From positions 1 to 49,055 of the forward strand of contig JAJDCX010000105.1 in NCBI GenBank assembly GCA_029260615.1: a stretch of DNA of 49,055 nucleotides, in the 5' to 3' direction. Positions 25,649-34,734 of this stretch are shown piece by piece. The position numbers and the translations under genes were made by a program. Position 1 is the first letter of the stretch. The number at the start of each line of letters is the position of its first letter. This DNA comes from Phycisphaeraceae bacterium (GTDB lineage: Bacteria; Planctomycetota; Phycisphaerae; Phycisphaerales; Phycisphaeraceae). The notes beneath the pieces were generated by a model, which ran no database searches, was not told the origin of the DNA, and was given only the letters and a program-made list of their open reading frames with translations.

Positions 25649-26197
25649 ATGACCCACCACACGCGAGTCGATGAGTTAGAAAAAAATTTGCGTGACACGG
25701 TGAATATTAAAAAGATTCAATATCGATTAACAAGGGATACACGCCTCTGGCACCAACTCTGCTCATCAATGGATGCCATTGGAGACACTAATATCGCTAT
25801 CAGCGCATATCTTAATTTTCATCCGGTGCAAGATATTGGCTGCCGCTACCTAATCGCATACGGCCTACTTCAAGTCCTGTTCGTTCAGCAAGATGCCGTA
25901 CAACATGCAGCCGAAGCAATCGGTATCAGTTACGAGTTTCCAAAAGACCTAAAGTATATCCGTAAAATACGAAATGAAGCAATCGGCCATCCAACGAAGA
26001 AAGGGTGGAATGAGAATACAAATTCTTTCGGAATCAGCCGGATATCTCTTTGTCACGAAGGCTTTACTTTGTACTCGTTCGACCAAGATCATGCCGACAA
26101 TTTCAAACCAATCCGGTTTCAGGATTTGATTTCCGAACAGACAACTGCGGTCTCCCAAGCTATCGAACAGATGATCCTTCATTTACGATCAGAATGA
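25649..26197 (+). CDS. Hypothetical protein with a HEPN-like RNase motif
   Basis: The 182-aa helical protein contains KIRNEAIGHPTKKGW (about residues 112-126). This fits the R-x(4-6)-H motif (here RNEAIGH) of HEPN-domain ribonucleases found in toxins and abortive-infection proteins (family knowledge). The rest is mostly helical, with a hydrophobic core segment (CRYLIAYGLLQVLFVQQDAV). AGGAA lies 8 bases before the ATG. Base composition is clearly more AT-rich than the flanking purL and HAD genes, a sign of transfer. The HEPN call rests on one short motif and is moderate at best. Confidence 0.55.
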   Translation: MTHHTRVDELEKNLRDTVNIKKIQYRLTRDTRLWHQLCSSMDAIGDTNIAISAYLNFHPVQDIGCRYLIAYGLLQVLFVQQDAVQHAAEAIGISYEFPKDLKYIRKIRNEAIGHPTKKGWNENTNSFGISRISLCHEGFTLYSFDQDHADNFKPIRFQDLISEQTTAVSQAIEQMILHLRSE

Positions 26198-26296
26198 TCC
26201 TAGCTTCTTGAGTTTTAATCCGACCATGGTGGTAAGCCCATCGATGATTCCCTATCATCCGGTTCCTCCCCTATTTTTCGACATCACGGAGCCCCC

Positions 26297-29200
26297 ATGA
26301 CCGCCCCGCCCGCAGCCGAGCCGCAAGCTATGGACCCAGTTGATCGGACCGAGACAGCCGTATATCGCGTTGAGGTCTGGCCTAAGCCCGGCGAGCCGGA
26401 CCCGCGTGGGCAATCCCTGTTAGTGCAGGCGAAACAAGCTCTGGGGAACGTCACCGCCGTCCACACCGCTCGGGTCTACCTGATCCAGGCACCCTTAAGC
26501 GATGGGCAAGCCCAGGCGGTCGCCGGGGAACTGCTGACCGATCCCGTCAACCAGGTGACCACCCAAGGGGCCAAGCCGGTCGATGATTGCCACGGCATGC
26601 TGGAAGTCCACTACCAGCCCGGCGTGATGGACCCCGTCGCCCAGTCCGCCAAATCCGCGATCTGCGAGATGCACCCACAGATGTCCCCGGACAGCGTCCA
26701 GGTCCGCACCGGCTTCCGCTACGACTTTGACTATGCCGGGGGAGACGGGGGTTCCAATGACAACACGGAAGTTGATCTGCCAAGCGAAGACGCCCTGCGC
26801 CAATTCGCCGAGGGCACGCTCGCCAACCCCGTCATCCAGGACATCCACACAAAGCCGTTCGAGCCTGATGAATTCCCCCAAGGCCACGCCTACGAGCTGC
26901 GCGTCACCCACATCCCGATCCGTGAACTCGACGACGAGGCACTGGCAACACTCTCGCGTGACGGGCACCTGTTCCTGAGTCTCACCGAGATGCACGCCGT
27001 CCGCGACCACTTCCAGGAAATCGGCCGCGACCCGACCGACATCGAACTGGAAACCTTCGCCCAGACCTGGAGCGAGCACTGCGTCCATAAAACACTGAAG
27101 TCCACGATCCATTACACCCCCGGTTCCCCCGCCCCCGGAAGCCCCGACCCACAATCCGACATCAACTGGACGAACCGTCCCGGGCACACCGTCCACGAAG
27201 ACGGCTCGATTACGATTGATAATCTGCTGAAGCGCACCGTCGCCGCCGCTACTTTCGAGTTGATGGAAACCCAGCCCCACAAGGACTGGTGCATCAGCGT
27301 CTTCAAAGACAACTCCGGCATCGTCAAATTCGATGACCAGGACGGCATCTGCATCAAGGTTGAAACCCACAACCACCCCTCCGCCATCGAGCCCTACGGC
27401 GGCGCCGCGACCGGCATCGGCGGCTGCATCCGCGATATCATCGGGACGGGTATGGGCGCACGTCCCATCGCCAACACCGACACCTTCTGCGTCGCACCCC
27501 CGGAACTTACAGACATCCCCGCAGGCGTCATCCCACCTAAGCGCACGCTCCAACAGGTCGTGGCAGGCGTCCGGGACTACGGCAACCGCATGGGCATCCC
27601 CACCCTCAACGGGGCCGTCTACTTCGATCACGACTACGTCGCCAACCCCCTGGTCTTCGTTGGCTGCATCGGAATAATCCCGCTTGATGGATGCTTCGGC
27701 AAAGCCGTGCCCGGCGACCGCATCGTCGCGCTGGGCGGCGCGACCGGCCGTGACGGCATCCACGGCGCAACCTTCAGCAGCGCCGAGCTGACCGACACGC
27801 ATGCCGACGAGTTTTCCCATGCCGTGCAGATCGGCAACGCCATCACCGAGAAACAAACACTCGACGTCATCCTCCAGGCACGCGACCAGCACGACGGCCC
27901 GCTGTACTCCGGCCTCACCGACTGCGGCGCTGGTGGCTTCTCCAGCGCGATCGGCGAGCTGGGCGAAAATACCGGCGCCTACGTCACACTCGAAAACGCA
28001 CCCCTGAAATACCAAGGCCTAAGCTACACCGAGATATGGATCAGCGAGGCACAGGAGCGCATGATCCTCTCGGTCCCGCCTGACAAGCTCGAACGTCTCA
28101 AGGTCCTCTGCGAATCAGAAGGCGTCGAGCTCAGTGACATGGGGCACTTCGGCGAACTCGCACACGACAGCGACCAACCCCAACTCGTCCTGACCTACCA
28201 GGGCACCGAGGTCGGCCACCTCCCCATGCCGCTGCTCCACGAAGGCATCCCCACCCCCACACGCGAAGCCATCTGGCCCCCCCCGCAAGTGTCTTCACCC
28301 CAACCCCCAACCCCCAATCCCCAACCCCTCGACGCGACACTCGTCGCGTTGCTGTCCCATCCCAACATCGCCAGCAAGCACTGGATCGTCCGCCAATACG
28401 ACCACGAAGTGCAGGCAGGCTCGGTTATCAAACCACTGGTCGGCCCAGAACAGGACGGCCCGTCCGACGCTGCTGTCATCCGCCCCAAGCTCGACAGCCA
28501 ACGCGGCATCTGCATGTCCGTTGGCGGCGCACCCTACCTATCCGAAAAAGCCACCGAACGCGGCCTCGCAACCGACGGCGACTCGTACTACGCCACACTC
28601 GCCGCCATCGACGAAGCCGTACGCAACGCCGTCTGTGTCGGCGCCGACCCCTCACGCATCGCCATCCTCGACAACTTCTGCTGGCCTAACTGCGACGACC
28701 CGCACATGCTCGGCACTCTCGTCCGCGCATCGGAAGCCTGCTACGACGGCGCGATGGCCTACAAAACACCCTTCGTCTCCGGCAAAGACTCCCTGAGCAA
28801 CCAGTTCACCACCAAAGACGGCCAACTCATCACGATCCCACAGACCTTATTGATCTCCGCCGTCGGCATCGTCAACGACACCCGCAAAGCACGGACCATG
28901 GACGCCAAGGCATCCGGCAACCTGCTCTTAATCGTCGGCGACACAACTGGCAACCTAGGCGGATCACATTACGCACAAATCGGTGGCGACATAACCGACC
29001 GACGCATCCCGCGCCTGGACCTCACCGCCGGCCCAGCCAACGCAAACGCCGTCGCATCACTGATCGACCAAGGCCTCATACGTTCTGCCCACGACTGCTC
29101 CGAAGGCGGCCTGCTCATCGCCGCCGCCGAGATGGCATTCGCCGGCCGCATCGGCCTGGATATGGACCTCGCCGCCCTCCCCACCGCGACAGCACTCGAC

Positions 29201-29431
29201 ACCCCGGCCGCCTGCTTCGCCGAAACCCCCAGCCGATACCTCTTAGAAATCCAACCCGACAAGCTCGATGCCGTCATCAAGTCACTGCGCAAAACCAACA
29301 CCCCCTTCGGCCAGGTCGGCACCTTCACCGATCACGATCAACTGACCCTGCGCACCCCCCAGGATGGCCGCATACTCGACACCAAACTCGATGACCTACG
29401 CAACGCCTGGCTCGGGACGTTGGATTGGTAA
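26297..29431 (+). CDS. purL: Phosphoribosylformylglycinamidine synthase, PurS-PurS-PurL fusion
   Basis: This enzyme converts FGAR to FGAM in purine synthesis with ATP and ammonia delivered by the glutaminase PurQ. The 1044-aa product starts with two PurS-like units (about residues 20-95 and 104-190: YRVEVWPKPGEPDPRG and MLEVHYQPGVMDPVAQSA). The PurL body follows, with ETFAQTWSEHCVHKTLK, the ATP site VETHNHPSAIEPYGGAATGIGG and CGAGGFSSAIGELGE. The second half has SVGGAPYLSEKA and AHDCSEGGLLIAAAEMAF. No glutaminase domain is present, so a separate PurQ is needed; it is not in the window. CGGAG precedes the ATG by 6 bases. Two Pro-rich inserts sit in surface loops. Confidence 0.95.
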   Translation: MTAPPAAEPQAMDPVDRTETAVYRVEVWPKPGEPDPRGQSLLVQAKQALGNVTAVHTARVYLIQAPLSDGQAQAVAGELLTDPVNQVTTQGAKPVDDCHGMLEVHYQPGVMDPVAQSAKSAICEMHPQMSPDSVQVRTGFRYDFDYAGGDGGSNDNTEVDLPSEDALRQFAEGTLANPVIQDIHTKPFEPDEFPQGHAYELRVTHIPIRELDDEALATLSRDGHLFLSLTEMHAVRDHFQEIGRDPTDIELETFAQTWSEHCVHKTLKSTIHYTPGSPAPGSPDPQSDINWTNRPGHTVHEDGSITIDNLLKRTVAAATFELMETQPHKDWCISVFKDNSGIVKFDDQDGICIKVETHNHPSAIEPYGGAATGIGGCIRDIIGTGMGARPIANTDTFCVAPPELTDIPAGVIPPKRTLQQVVAGVRDYGNRMGIPTLNGAVYFDHDYVANPLVFVGCIGIIPLDGCFGKAVPGDRIVALGGATGRDGIHGATFSSAELTDTHADEFSHAVQIGNAITEKQTLDVILQARDQHDGPLYSGLTDCGAGGFSSAIGELGENTGAYVTLENAPLKYQGLSYTEIWISEAQERMILSVPPDKLERLKVLCESEGVELSDMGHFGELAHDSDQPQLVLTYQGTEVGHLPMPLLHEGIPTPTREAIWPPPQVSSPQPPTPNPQPLDATLVALLSHPNIASKHWIVRQYDHEVQAGSVIKPLVGPEQDGPSDAAVIRPKLDSQRGICMSVGGAPYLSEKATERGLATDGDSYYATLAAIDEAVRNAVCVGADPSRIAILDNFCWPNCDDPHMLGTLVRASEACYDGAMAYKTPFVSGKDSLSNQFTTKDGQLITIPQTLLISAVGIVNDTRKARTMDAKASGNLLLIVGDTTGNLGGSHYAQIGGDITDRRIPRLDLTAGPANANAVASLIDQGLIRSAHDCSEGGLLIAAAEMAFAGRIGLDMDLAALPTATALDTPAACFAETPSRYLLEIQPDKLDAVIKSLRKTNTPFGQVGTFTDHDQLTLRTPQDGRILDTKLDDLRNAWLGTLDW
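27117..27150 (+). repeat. C-rich in-frame tract in purL (first)
   Basis: A run of C-blocks separated by GG(T/A) words (GGTTCCCCCG, CCCCCGGAAG) encodes the loop TPGSPAPGSPDPQ between the first conserved PurL motif and the following strand. The opposite strand has four runs of four or more G. Confidence 0.6.
28298..28328 (+). repeat. C-rich tract in purL (second), G4-prone on the minus strand
   Basis: Five blocks of four or five C separated by AA, AA, AAT and AA encode a Pro-rich linker (PQPPTPNPQP). The minus strand has five G-runs with 2-3-base spacers, which fits the sequence rule for a G-quadruplex. Confidence 0.7.
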
Positions 29432-29442
29432 GCAAAACCCGC

Positions 29443-30234
29443 CTACTCGGCTAGGTCCAGGCTGGTCCACCGGTAGTACCGCTGTCGCTCCGAGTAACCC
29501 AGGCGGGATGAAATAATCAGGATGACGGGGGTCGCCACTGCAACACCCGCGAACACCCAAAGATCAGGGCTCACGACAAAAGACCCATCAAGCGCTTCCC
29601 AACGGACCCAGAAACACACGGCCAGCACACTCAAGAGATAAAGCAGACATATCCAAATCGCCAGCCTGTACCGTTTAACGGGCCCCCACAGCGCCCTGTG
29701 TACCGCCTCCATCGACGGAGTACCCAGGAAGCAGAACACCAGCGAAATCAGATAAAACGGAAGAAGTATGGACCCGTTGGCGTTAAGACGAGCGAACCCA
29801 TCGGGTTTAAGACCAAGCACAGGCACCAGAGTATAAGCAGCCCCTACGATGACCAGGGGAAAGAGCAAGCCATAGAAAGCGGTAGACCTAGCCGCACACC
29901 GCCAGACAGACTCGCCGGGCTTACGCATCACCCATCGCTTGACGCGCGTCGGTGCCTTCTCACCACTGAAAAGCACCCGCTCTACCCAGGACACCCCCGC
30001 CTGAAGTTCCTTAGTCAGTTCCGCCGATTCACCCAAACGATCGAACACCGCCATCACAGCATCGTCATCACTGCTGTGTACCTGTCGCTCCTCGAAATAC
30101 GCGGAAGTAGAATGGGCAAGCAATTCTTCGCGCATGCGGTCTTTACGCCGCTCTGCCGCACGCACCGGACGGACGATCCGCTCCACATGAATACGAAATC
30201 GTTGATCCAACTCAGGGGAAAGTTCGTTGTTCAT
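29443..30234 (-). CDS. Membrane protein with permease-prefix domain, PadR partner
   Basis: The 263-aa product begins with a soluble helical domain of the permease-prefix type (MNNELSPELDQRFRIHVERI to about residue 75). About four or five membrane segments follow (GLLFPLVIVGAAYTLVPVLG; ILLPFYLISLVFCFLG; AIWICLLYLLSVLAVCFWV; LWVFAGVAVATPVILIIS). Such domains occur behind PadR regulators, often fused to ABC-type permeases, but here no permease is attached. The ATG overlaps the padR stop by 4 bp (ATGA), and GGAGG lies 7 bases upstream, so the pair is coupled. It probably senses or responds to an envelope stress; this is inference. Confidence 0.78.
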   Translation of the reverse strand: MNNELSPELDQRFRIHVERIVRPVRAAERRKDRMREELLAHSTSAYFEERQVHSSDDDAVMAVFDRLGESAELTKELQAGVSWVERVLFSGEKAPTRVKRWVMRKPGESVWRCAARSTAFYGLLFPLVIVGAAYTLVPVLGLKPDGFARLNANGSILLPFYLISLVFCFLGTPSMEAVHRALWGPVKRYRLAIWICLLYLLSVLAVCFWVRWEALDGSFVVSPDLWVFAGVAVATPVILIISSRLGYSERQRYYRWTSLDLAE

Positions 30235-30575
30235 GTCGGAGCCTCCACGATGCCGCCGATGACCTGAATGAATTGACGCCACTGTTCCTGCCGACGCTTG
30301 AGGTCTCGTCGGCCGTTGCGAGCCAGTTTGTAAATACGTCGCCGAGGGCCTCGGCGTTCGGTAGCACCCGTCTCCCACTTGCCAACGATCATCCCGGCCG
30401 CCTCCAACCGATACAGCACCGGGTACAGCGTGCCTTCCTTGAGTTCCAAGGCCCCCCTGCCCGCGGCGCCTAACCGCTGCATGATCTCGAACCCGTGGGC
30501 TTCGCCTCGGGCTAGCGTCGCCAGCACCATCGCATCAAGGTGCCCCCTTAACGCATTGCCGGATATCTTTTTCAT
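30231..30575 (-). CDS. PadR-family transcriptional regulator
   Basis: The 114-aa protein is a compact PadR winged-helix regulator: a first helix LRGHLDAMVLATLARGEAHG, the recognition region LKEGTLYPVLYRLEAAGMI, and the wing GPRRRIYKLARNGRRDL. It has the short C-terminal helix of the PadR-s2 subgroup. It is the first gene of a two-gene operon with the membrane protein. An inverted repeat lies between the -35 and -10 of its own promoter, which suggests autorepression. Confidence 0.93.
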   Translation of the reverse strand: MKKISGNALRGHLDAMVLATLARGEAHGFEIMQRLGAAGRGALELKEGTLYPVLYRLEAAGMIVGKWETGATERRGPRRRIYKLARNGRRDLKRRQEQWRQFIQVIGGIVEAPT

Positions 30576-30581
30576 ACATAT

Positions 30582-30610
30582 TATTTAGCATGACTAAGTA
30601 GTGGTGTCAA
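30582..30610 (-). promoter_or_regulatory. padR promoter with an embedded operator-like inverted repeat
   Basis: On the minus strand TTGACA (30610-30605) and TAAATA (30587-30582) are 17 bp apart. The inverted repeat TTAG-n5-CTAA (30585-30597) covers the end of the spacer and the start of the -10 box. Transcription would start just upstream of the padR ATG at 30575. Confidence 0.65.
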
Positions 30611-30695
30611 GCGCCCACGGCTATTATTTCGAGAAAATGATGGCCGCGAAGTGCCTGGATCGGGACACTGGACTGGTGAATCACGCCCCAAACAC

Positions 30696-30898
30696 GGATC
30701 GCACGGAGTCACAGAGACACAGAGAAGAAAAAACGGGGAGGTATCCGCAGATTACACCGATTGCGCAGATCAAGATAAAAACCTCAACACACAAAATCCA
30801 CTTTCTTAATCTGTGTCATCTGCGAAACCGAAGGTCCACGAAGTGAAATCTGCGAATAATACTTTCCCCCTCCGGGTCTCTGCGACTCCGTGCGATCC
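30696..30898. repeat. Nested inverted-repeat element, no gene inside
   Basis: The outer arms (30696-30718 and 30876-30898) are 23 bp with one mismatch (GGATCGCACGGAGTC is the common outer part). An inner pair (30746-30762 and 30808-30824) is 17 bp with two mismatches. The rest of the padR-polA gap (30576-30936) holds only the two promoters. The short frames across it are side products of the repeat. The ATCTGCGAAT-type words are shared with the repeats that flank the GxxExxY gene. Confidence 0.8.
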
Positions 30899-30924
30899 AC
30901 GCATATGCTTCTTTATCAATCCCC

Positions 30925-30930
30925 TATAAT
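30925..30930 (+). promoter_or_regulatory. -10 box next to the polA start codon
   Basis: A perfect TATAAT is followed by six C residues and then the polA ATG. With the usual 6-7-base distance to the transcription start, the mRNA would begin at the ATG itself. There is no Shine-Dalgarno sequence. Confidence 0.5.
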
Positions 30931-30936
30931 CCCCCC

Positions 30937-33804
30937 ATGCCCAAGGCCGATCCCCCCAACACCCTGTACCTCATCGACGGCCACGCCCAGATGTTCCGGG
31001 CATTCTTCGCGATCCGCGGTGGGATGACCAGCCCCGTCACCGGCGAACCCACCAACGCACTGTTCGCCTTCACCGGGATGCTCATCAAGCTCTTCAAGGA
31101 ATGTAACCCCCCCTACGCCGCGATGGTGATTGACCCCAAAGGCAAGACCTTCCGCGACGATTTTTATCCCGAATACAAGGCCAACCGTGACGAGGCGCCC
31201 GACGACTTCGTCACGCAGATCCCACGTATGTTCGATCTGGCGGAGTTGTTCGGCCTACCAATCATAGTCGCCCCGGGCTATGAGGCCGACGACGTCATGG
31301 CCACCCTTGCAGACAAACTCTCCGCAGGTGGGTTCGACGATGAATCGCCCGGCCTACACCTGCGGCTGGTCGCCAAAGACAAAGACCTCGAACAAGTCCT
31401 GGGCGACCGGGTCACGCTCTACGACGTCCAGACCGATCAGACACTCGACGCTGCGGGCGTCTTTGAGAAACGCGGCATCACTCCCCAACAAGTCATCGAC
31501 TACCAGACCCTGATCGGAGACCCCACCGACAACATCCCAGGCGTCAAGGGCATCGGCCCCAAAACCGCTTCCAAGCTGCTCGCTCAATTCGATACGGCCA
31601 CCAACCTGCTGGCCAACCTCGATCAACTCAAGGGCAAGCAGAAAGAAAACCTCGAAGCCGCACGAGACAACGGCGTCATCGAACTCACACGCCGACTCGT
31701 CACCCTCCGCCGAGACACACCCGTCGAGTTTTCTCTAGCAGACACCCAAACCCACGGCACCGAAAAGATCAAGGGCCCCGCCCTGCTCGCCTTGTTCAAA
31801 GAGCTGGGCTTCACCCGCCACGTCACCGACCTGCAGAAACTCCTGGGTATCAAGGCTGAAAGCGATGCCCCCAAGAAAACCACACGCAAGAAGCCCGCCG
31901 CCCCACCGGTTGGTGGATTGTTCGGCCATATCGCGCAGAATGAGCCGATCGAGCAAGAAGAGCAACTCGCCACCATCTCCGCCCACGGCGACTACCGTGC
32001 GATCACCACCAAGGATCAACTCGCCGAATTGGTTGACACACTCACAAAGCAAACACTGATCGCGGTCGATACCGAAACCATCGGGCTGGGACACCACGTC
32101 CCGCTCTGTGGCATCTGCCTTTCGTGGGAATCGGGTAGCGGCGTGTATGTCCCGGTGCGCTCGCCCAACCCCGACGACCACCTCGATGAAAAGGCTGTGC
32201 TAAAAGCACTCGGCCCGATCCTCGCGGATGATAAAATTGGCAAGTGCGGGCACAACCTCAAGTACGACCTGCTGGTGCTTCGCCACGCGGGTGTCGGACT
32301 CAACGGCATCGTGTTCGATTCGATGATCGCCGGCCACCTTCTGGGCTCGCCCGGGTTGAGCATGGACCACATGGCCCTATCGATGCTCGGCTACGAAACC
32401 ATCCCGATCAGCCAACTGATCGGTGAGCGCGGCCGGGGCAAGACGCAGAAAACCATGGACCAGGTGCCTCTGGAATTGGCGGCCCCCTACTCTGCGGAGG
32501 ATGCCGACATCAGCCTTCGTTTGTGTGAGTTGATGCGCCCCAAGATCGACGAGGCCGGGATGGCGTCGCTGTTGGATGATGTCGAGACGCCGTTGATCGG
32601 GGTGCTTGCCAGCATGGAAGACCACGGGATCAAGGCCGACGCTTCTATCCTCGACGAGCAGAAAGGCCAACTCGCCGGCCGGATCGAAGAACTACGAGAA
32701 CTGATCCACGAAGCGGCGGGCGGTGCGTTCAATGTTGATTCCCCCAAGCAGCTCGCCGAGGTGTTGTTCACCAACCTTGGCCTGCCCGTGGTCAAGCGGA
32801 AAAAGACCGGGCCATCAACCGATGTCGAGGTGCTTGAAAAACTCGCAGAGATGGAGGGCATCGACGAGACGGCACAAAAAGTCCCGGTATTGATGCTTGA
32901 ATACCGCCAGCTATCCAAGCTCGTCGGGACGTACCTGGGCAACCTCAAGGACAGCATCAGCCCCCGTGACGGCCGGGTCCACGCACGCTTCAACCAGACC
33001 GGCGCAGCGACCGGCCGACTATCCTCTAGCGACCCCAACCTCCAGAACATCCCCATCCGCACCGAGATCGGCCGGCAGATACGCAAGGCCTTCATCGCCG
33101 AACCCGGGCATGTACTCATCAGCGCCGACTACTCCCAGATTGAGCTACGGATACTCGCACACCTCAGTGAAGACCCCCGCCTGACCGAGGCGTTTGAAAA
33201 CGACAGCGACATCCACGCCGCCGTCGCTTCGGAAGTCTTCAACACGCCGTTGGACCAGGTCACACCCGAGCAGCGCGGCCACGCCAAGGTCATCAACTTC
33301 GGCATCGTCTACGGCGTCACCGCCTACGGCCTGGCCCGACGCATCGACGGGCTAGACAACGACTCGGCGAAAAAACTCATCAAAGACTACAAGAGTCGCT
33401 TCGAGGGCATCGACCATTTCCTCGCCAAGTGCATCGAGCAGGCGCAGACCCAAGGCTACGTCACCACGATCCTAGGCCGACAACGCGCGGTCACCGAAGT
33501 CAGTTCGTCCAACGGCCAGACCCGCCAACTCGGCGAACGCCTCGCCATCAACAGCGTCGTCCAGGGCTCAGCCGCCGACCTGATAAAACTGGCGATGGTT
33601 AATCTGCACCGAAGGATCGCCAAAGAATCCCTAGCGATGAAGATGCTGTTGCAGATCCACGATGAACTGGTCTTCGAAGCCCCAGCAGAAAAGGCGGACG
33701 AGGTCACCGAGATCATCCGTCACGAGATGGAACACGCGATGGATCTGTCTGTCCCACTGAAGGTGGACGTCGGGATCGGATCCGACTGGTTTGCCGCCAA
33801 GTAA
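30937..33804 (+). CDS. polA: DNA polymerase I
   Basis: PolA fills gaps and removes RNA primers during replication and repair. The 955-aa protein has all three domains. The 5'-3' exonuclease (about 1-300) has YLIDGHAQMFRAFFAI, PGYEADDVMATL and DPTDNIPGVKGIGPKTA. The 3'-5' exonuclease (about 360-545) has intact VDTET, HNLKYD and YSAEDAD motifs, so proofreading should work. The polymerase (about 560-955) has motif A ADYSQIELRILAHL, motif B GHAKVINFGIVYG with Phe at the dideoxy-discrimination site, and motif C QIHDELVFE. It ends directly against the stop of the convergent membrane protein. Its start is probably leaderless. Confidence 0.97.
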   Translation: MPKADPPNTLYLIDGHAQMFRAFFAIRGGMTSPVTGEPTNALFAFTGMLIKLFKECNPPYAAMVIDPKGKTFRDDFYPEYKANRDEAPDDFVTQIPRMFDLAELFGLPIIVAPGYEADDVMATLADKLSAGGFDDESPGLHLRLVAKDKDLEQVLGDRVTLYDVQTDQTLDAAGVFEKRGITPQQVIDYQTLIGDPTDNIPGVKGIGPKTASKLLAQFDTATNLLANLDQLKGKQKENLEAARDNGVIELTRRLVTLRRDTPVEFSLADTQTHGTEKIKGPALLALFKELGFTRHVTDLQKLLGIKAESDAPKKTTRKKPAAPPVGGLFGHIAQNEPIEQEEQLATISAHGDYRAITTKDQLAELVDTLTKQTLIAVDTETIGLGHHVPLCGICLSWESGSGVYVPVRSPNPDDHLDEKAVLKALGPILADDKIGKCGHNLKYDLLVLRHAGVGLNGIVFDSMIAGHLLGSPGLSMDHMALSMLGYETIPISQLIGERGRGKTQKTMDQVPLELAAPYSAEDADISLRLCELMRPKIDEAGMASLLDDVETPLIGVLASMEDHGIKADASILDEQKGQLAGRIEELRELIHEAAGGAFNVDSPKQLAEVLFTNLGLPVVKRKKTGPSTDVEVLEKLAEMEGIDETAQKVPVLMLEYRQLSKLVGTYLGNLKDSISPRDGRVHARFNQTGAATGRLSSSDPNLQNIPIRTEIGRQIRKAFIAEPGHVLISADYSQIELRILAHLSEDPRLTEAFENDSDIHAAVASEVFNTPLDQVTPEQRGHAKVINFGIVYGVTAYGLARRIDGLDNDSAKKLIKDYKSRFEGIDHFLAKCIEQAQTQGYVTTILGRQRAVTEVSSSNGQTRQLGERLAINSVVQGSAADLIKLAMVNLHRRIAKESLAMKMLLQIHDELVFEAPAEKADEVTEIIRHEMEHAMDLSVPLKVDVGIGSDWFAAK

Positions 33805-34674
33805 TCAAGCTGATTTACTGGGATCGGGTATCTGCCGCAGACGCCAGGCGATTGAACAGACGTAGATCGATAAAGCCGCTGCCATGAAAAACTCCTGCAG
33901 TTCGCTCTGCCTTGCCCAGTATGGCTCGTGCTCGAAGTCCATCAGCTTCACATAGACGCGTATAGGTCGGTACGTCACAAATACCAATACCGCACAGACC
34001 GCTGTCGCCGTAGTGGGCCAGAACCAGTATCCCCGATCAGAAATACCCAGCGGCGATTGACGCTTCAGCAGAATCAACGGGATCACCAACGCCCCAACGT
34101 AGCACCACAGCTCCACGATGTTCTTGCTGGTTCGACCTAGCAGCTTACCTAGAGGCGTATCCAGGTTATGGATGTTCGTTTCGCCTTGCTCGTTCAAGCC
34201 CAAGACCGTCTCGGTCGTGTGTTGCCTGTGCTTCCAGCCCATCGACACCCGGAAGTGGTCGCCCCAGGACAGCTCTTCTCCCCCGTAGTAAATCAACCCC
34301 AGCGTGCAGATCAACGCCCAGACGCCCAGACGCCGGTCGGGGAACCGCTTGAAATTAAACGCGGCATAGAATCCGGCAATAACCCCCGGGACCATCAGCA
34401 GCACCCCCGTGTACTCCATCGGCCCTTCTTTGAACGTCAGCAATTCGTACCAAGTCAGCGTCCATCCACCATTCTGGATAAAAAACCCGCTACGCATCGC
34501 GTCGGCACCGAGCACCAGCTCCAAAGCCAGCAGCAGCAGAACGATGAGCCCCAATGCCGGGATCAGATACCAGGTAAGCCACTTAGGCAGGTCGTGTATC
34601 GGGCTAGCTGCGCCAACCGCCACGTCCTGATCGACGGAGGGAAGTGTATCTTGCTCTATGGGTTGATCTGTCAT
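33805..34674 (-). CDS. Multi-pass membrane protein of unknown function
   Basis: The 289-aa product has about six hydrophobic segments (LIPALGLIVLLLLALELVLG; VLLMVPGVIAGFYAAF; LGVWALICTLGLIYYGGEEL; LWCYVGALVIPLILL; WFWPTTATAVCAVLVFVTY; FMAAALSIYVCSIAW). The motif GGEELSWGDHF followed by GETNIHNLDTPLGK is typical of a widespread uncharacterised membrane family (EE.SWG and ..GETN.HNL). GGAG lies 11 bases before the ATG. It is the last of three minus-strand genes that probably form one transcript with the GH-like protein and the zincin. Confidence 0.7.
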   Translation of the reverse strand: MTDQPIEQDTLPSVDQDVAVGAASPIHDLPKWLTWYLIPALGLIVLLLLALELVLGADAMRSGFFIQNGGWTLTWYELLTFKEGPMEYTGVLLMVPGVIAGFYAAFNFKRFPDRRLGVWALICTLGLIYYGGEELSWGDHFRVSMGWKHRQHTTETVLGLNEQGETNIHNLDTPLGKLLGRTSKNIVELWCYVGALVIPLILLKRQSPLGISDRGYWFWPTTATAVCAVLVFVTYRPIRVYVKLMDFEHEPYWARQSELQEFFMAAALSIYVCSIAWRLRQIPDPSKSA

Positions 34675-34734
34675 GCTGTTGATGTCTCCGTGTTATTCAC
34701 AACACGTCTTACAAACGATGTGAAATCCCGCAAC

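Noticed and set aside
26495..28015. Long (506-codon) minus-strand open frame opposite purL
   Set aside because: It is antisense to a strongly conserved gene, has GC-driven codon bias, and its translation shows no domain. It is a shadow of high-GC coding sequence.
28298..28328. Telomere-like or origin-type C-rich repeat
   Set aside because: It lies in frame inside purL and has only five blocks. A Pro-rich linker explains it, though its G-quadruplex potential is noted.
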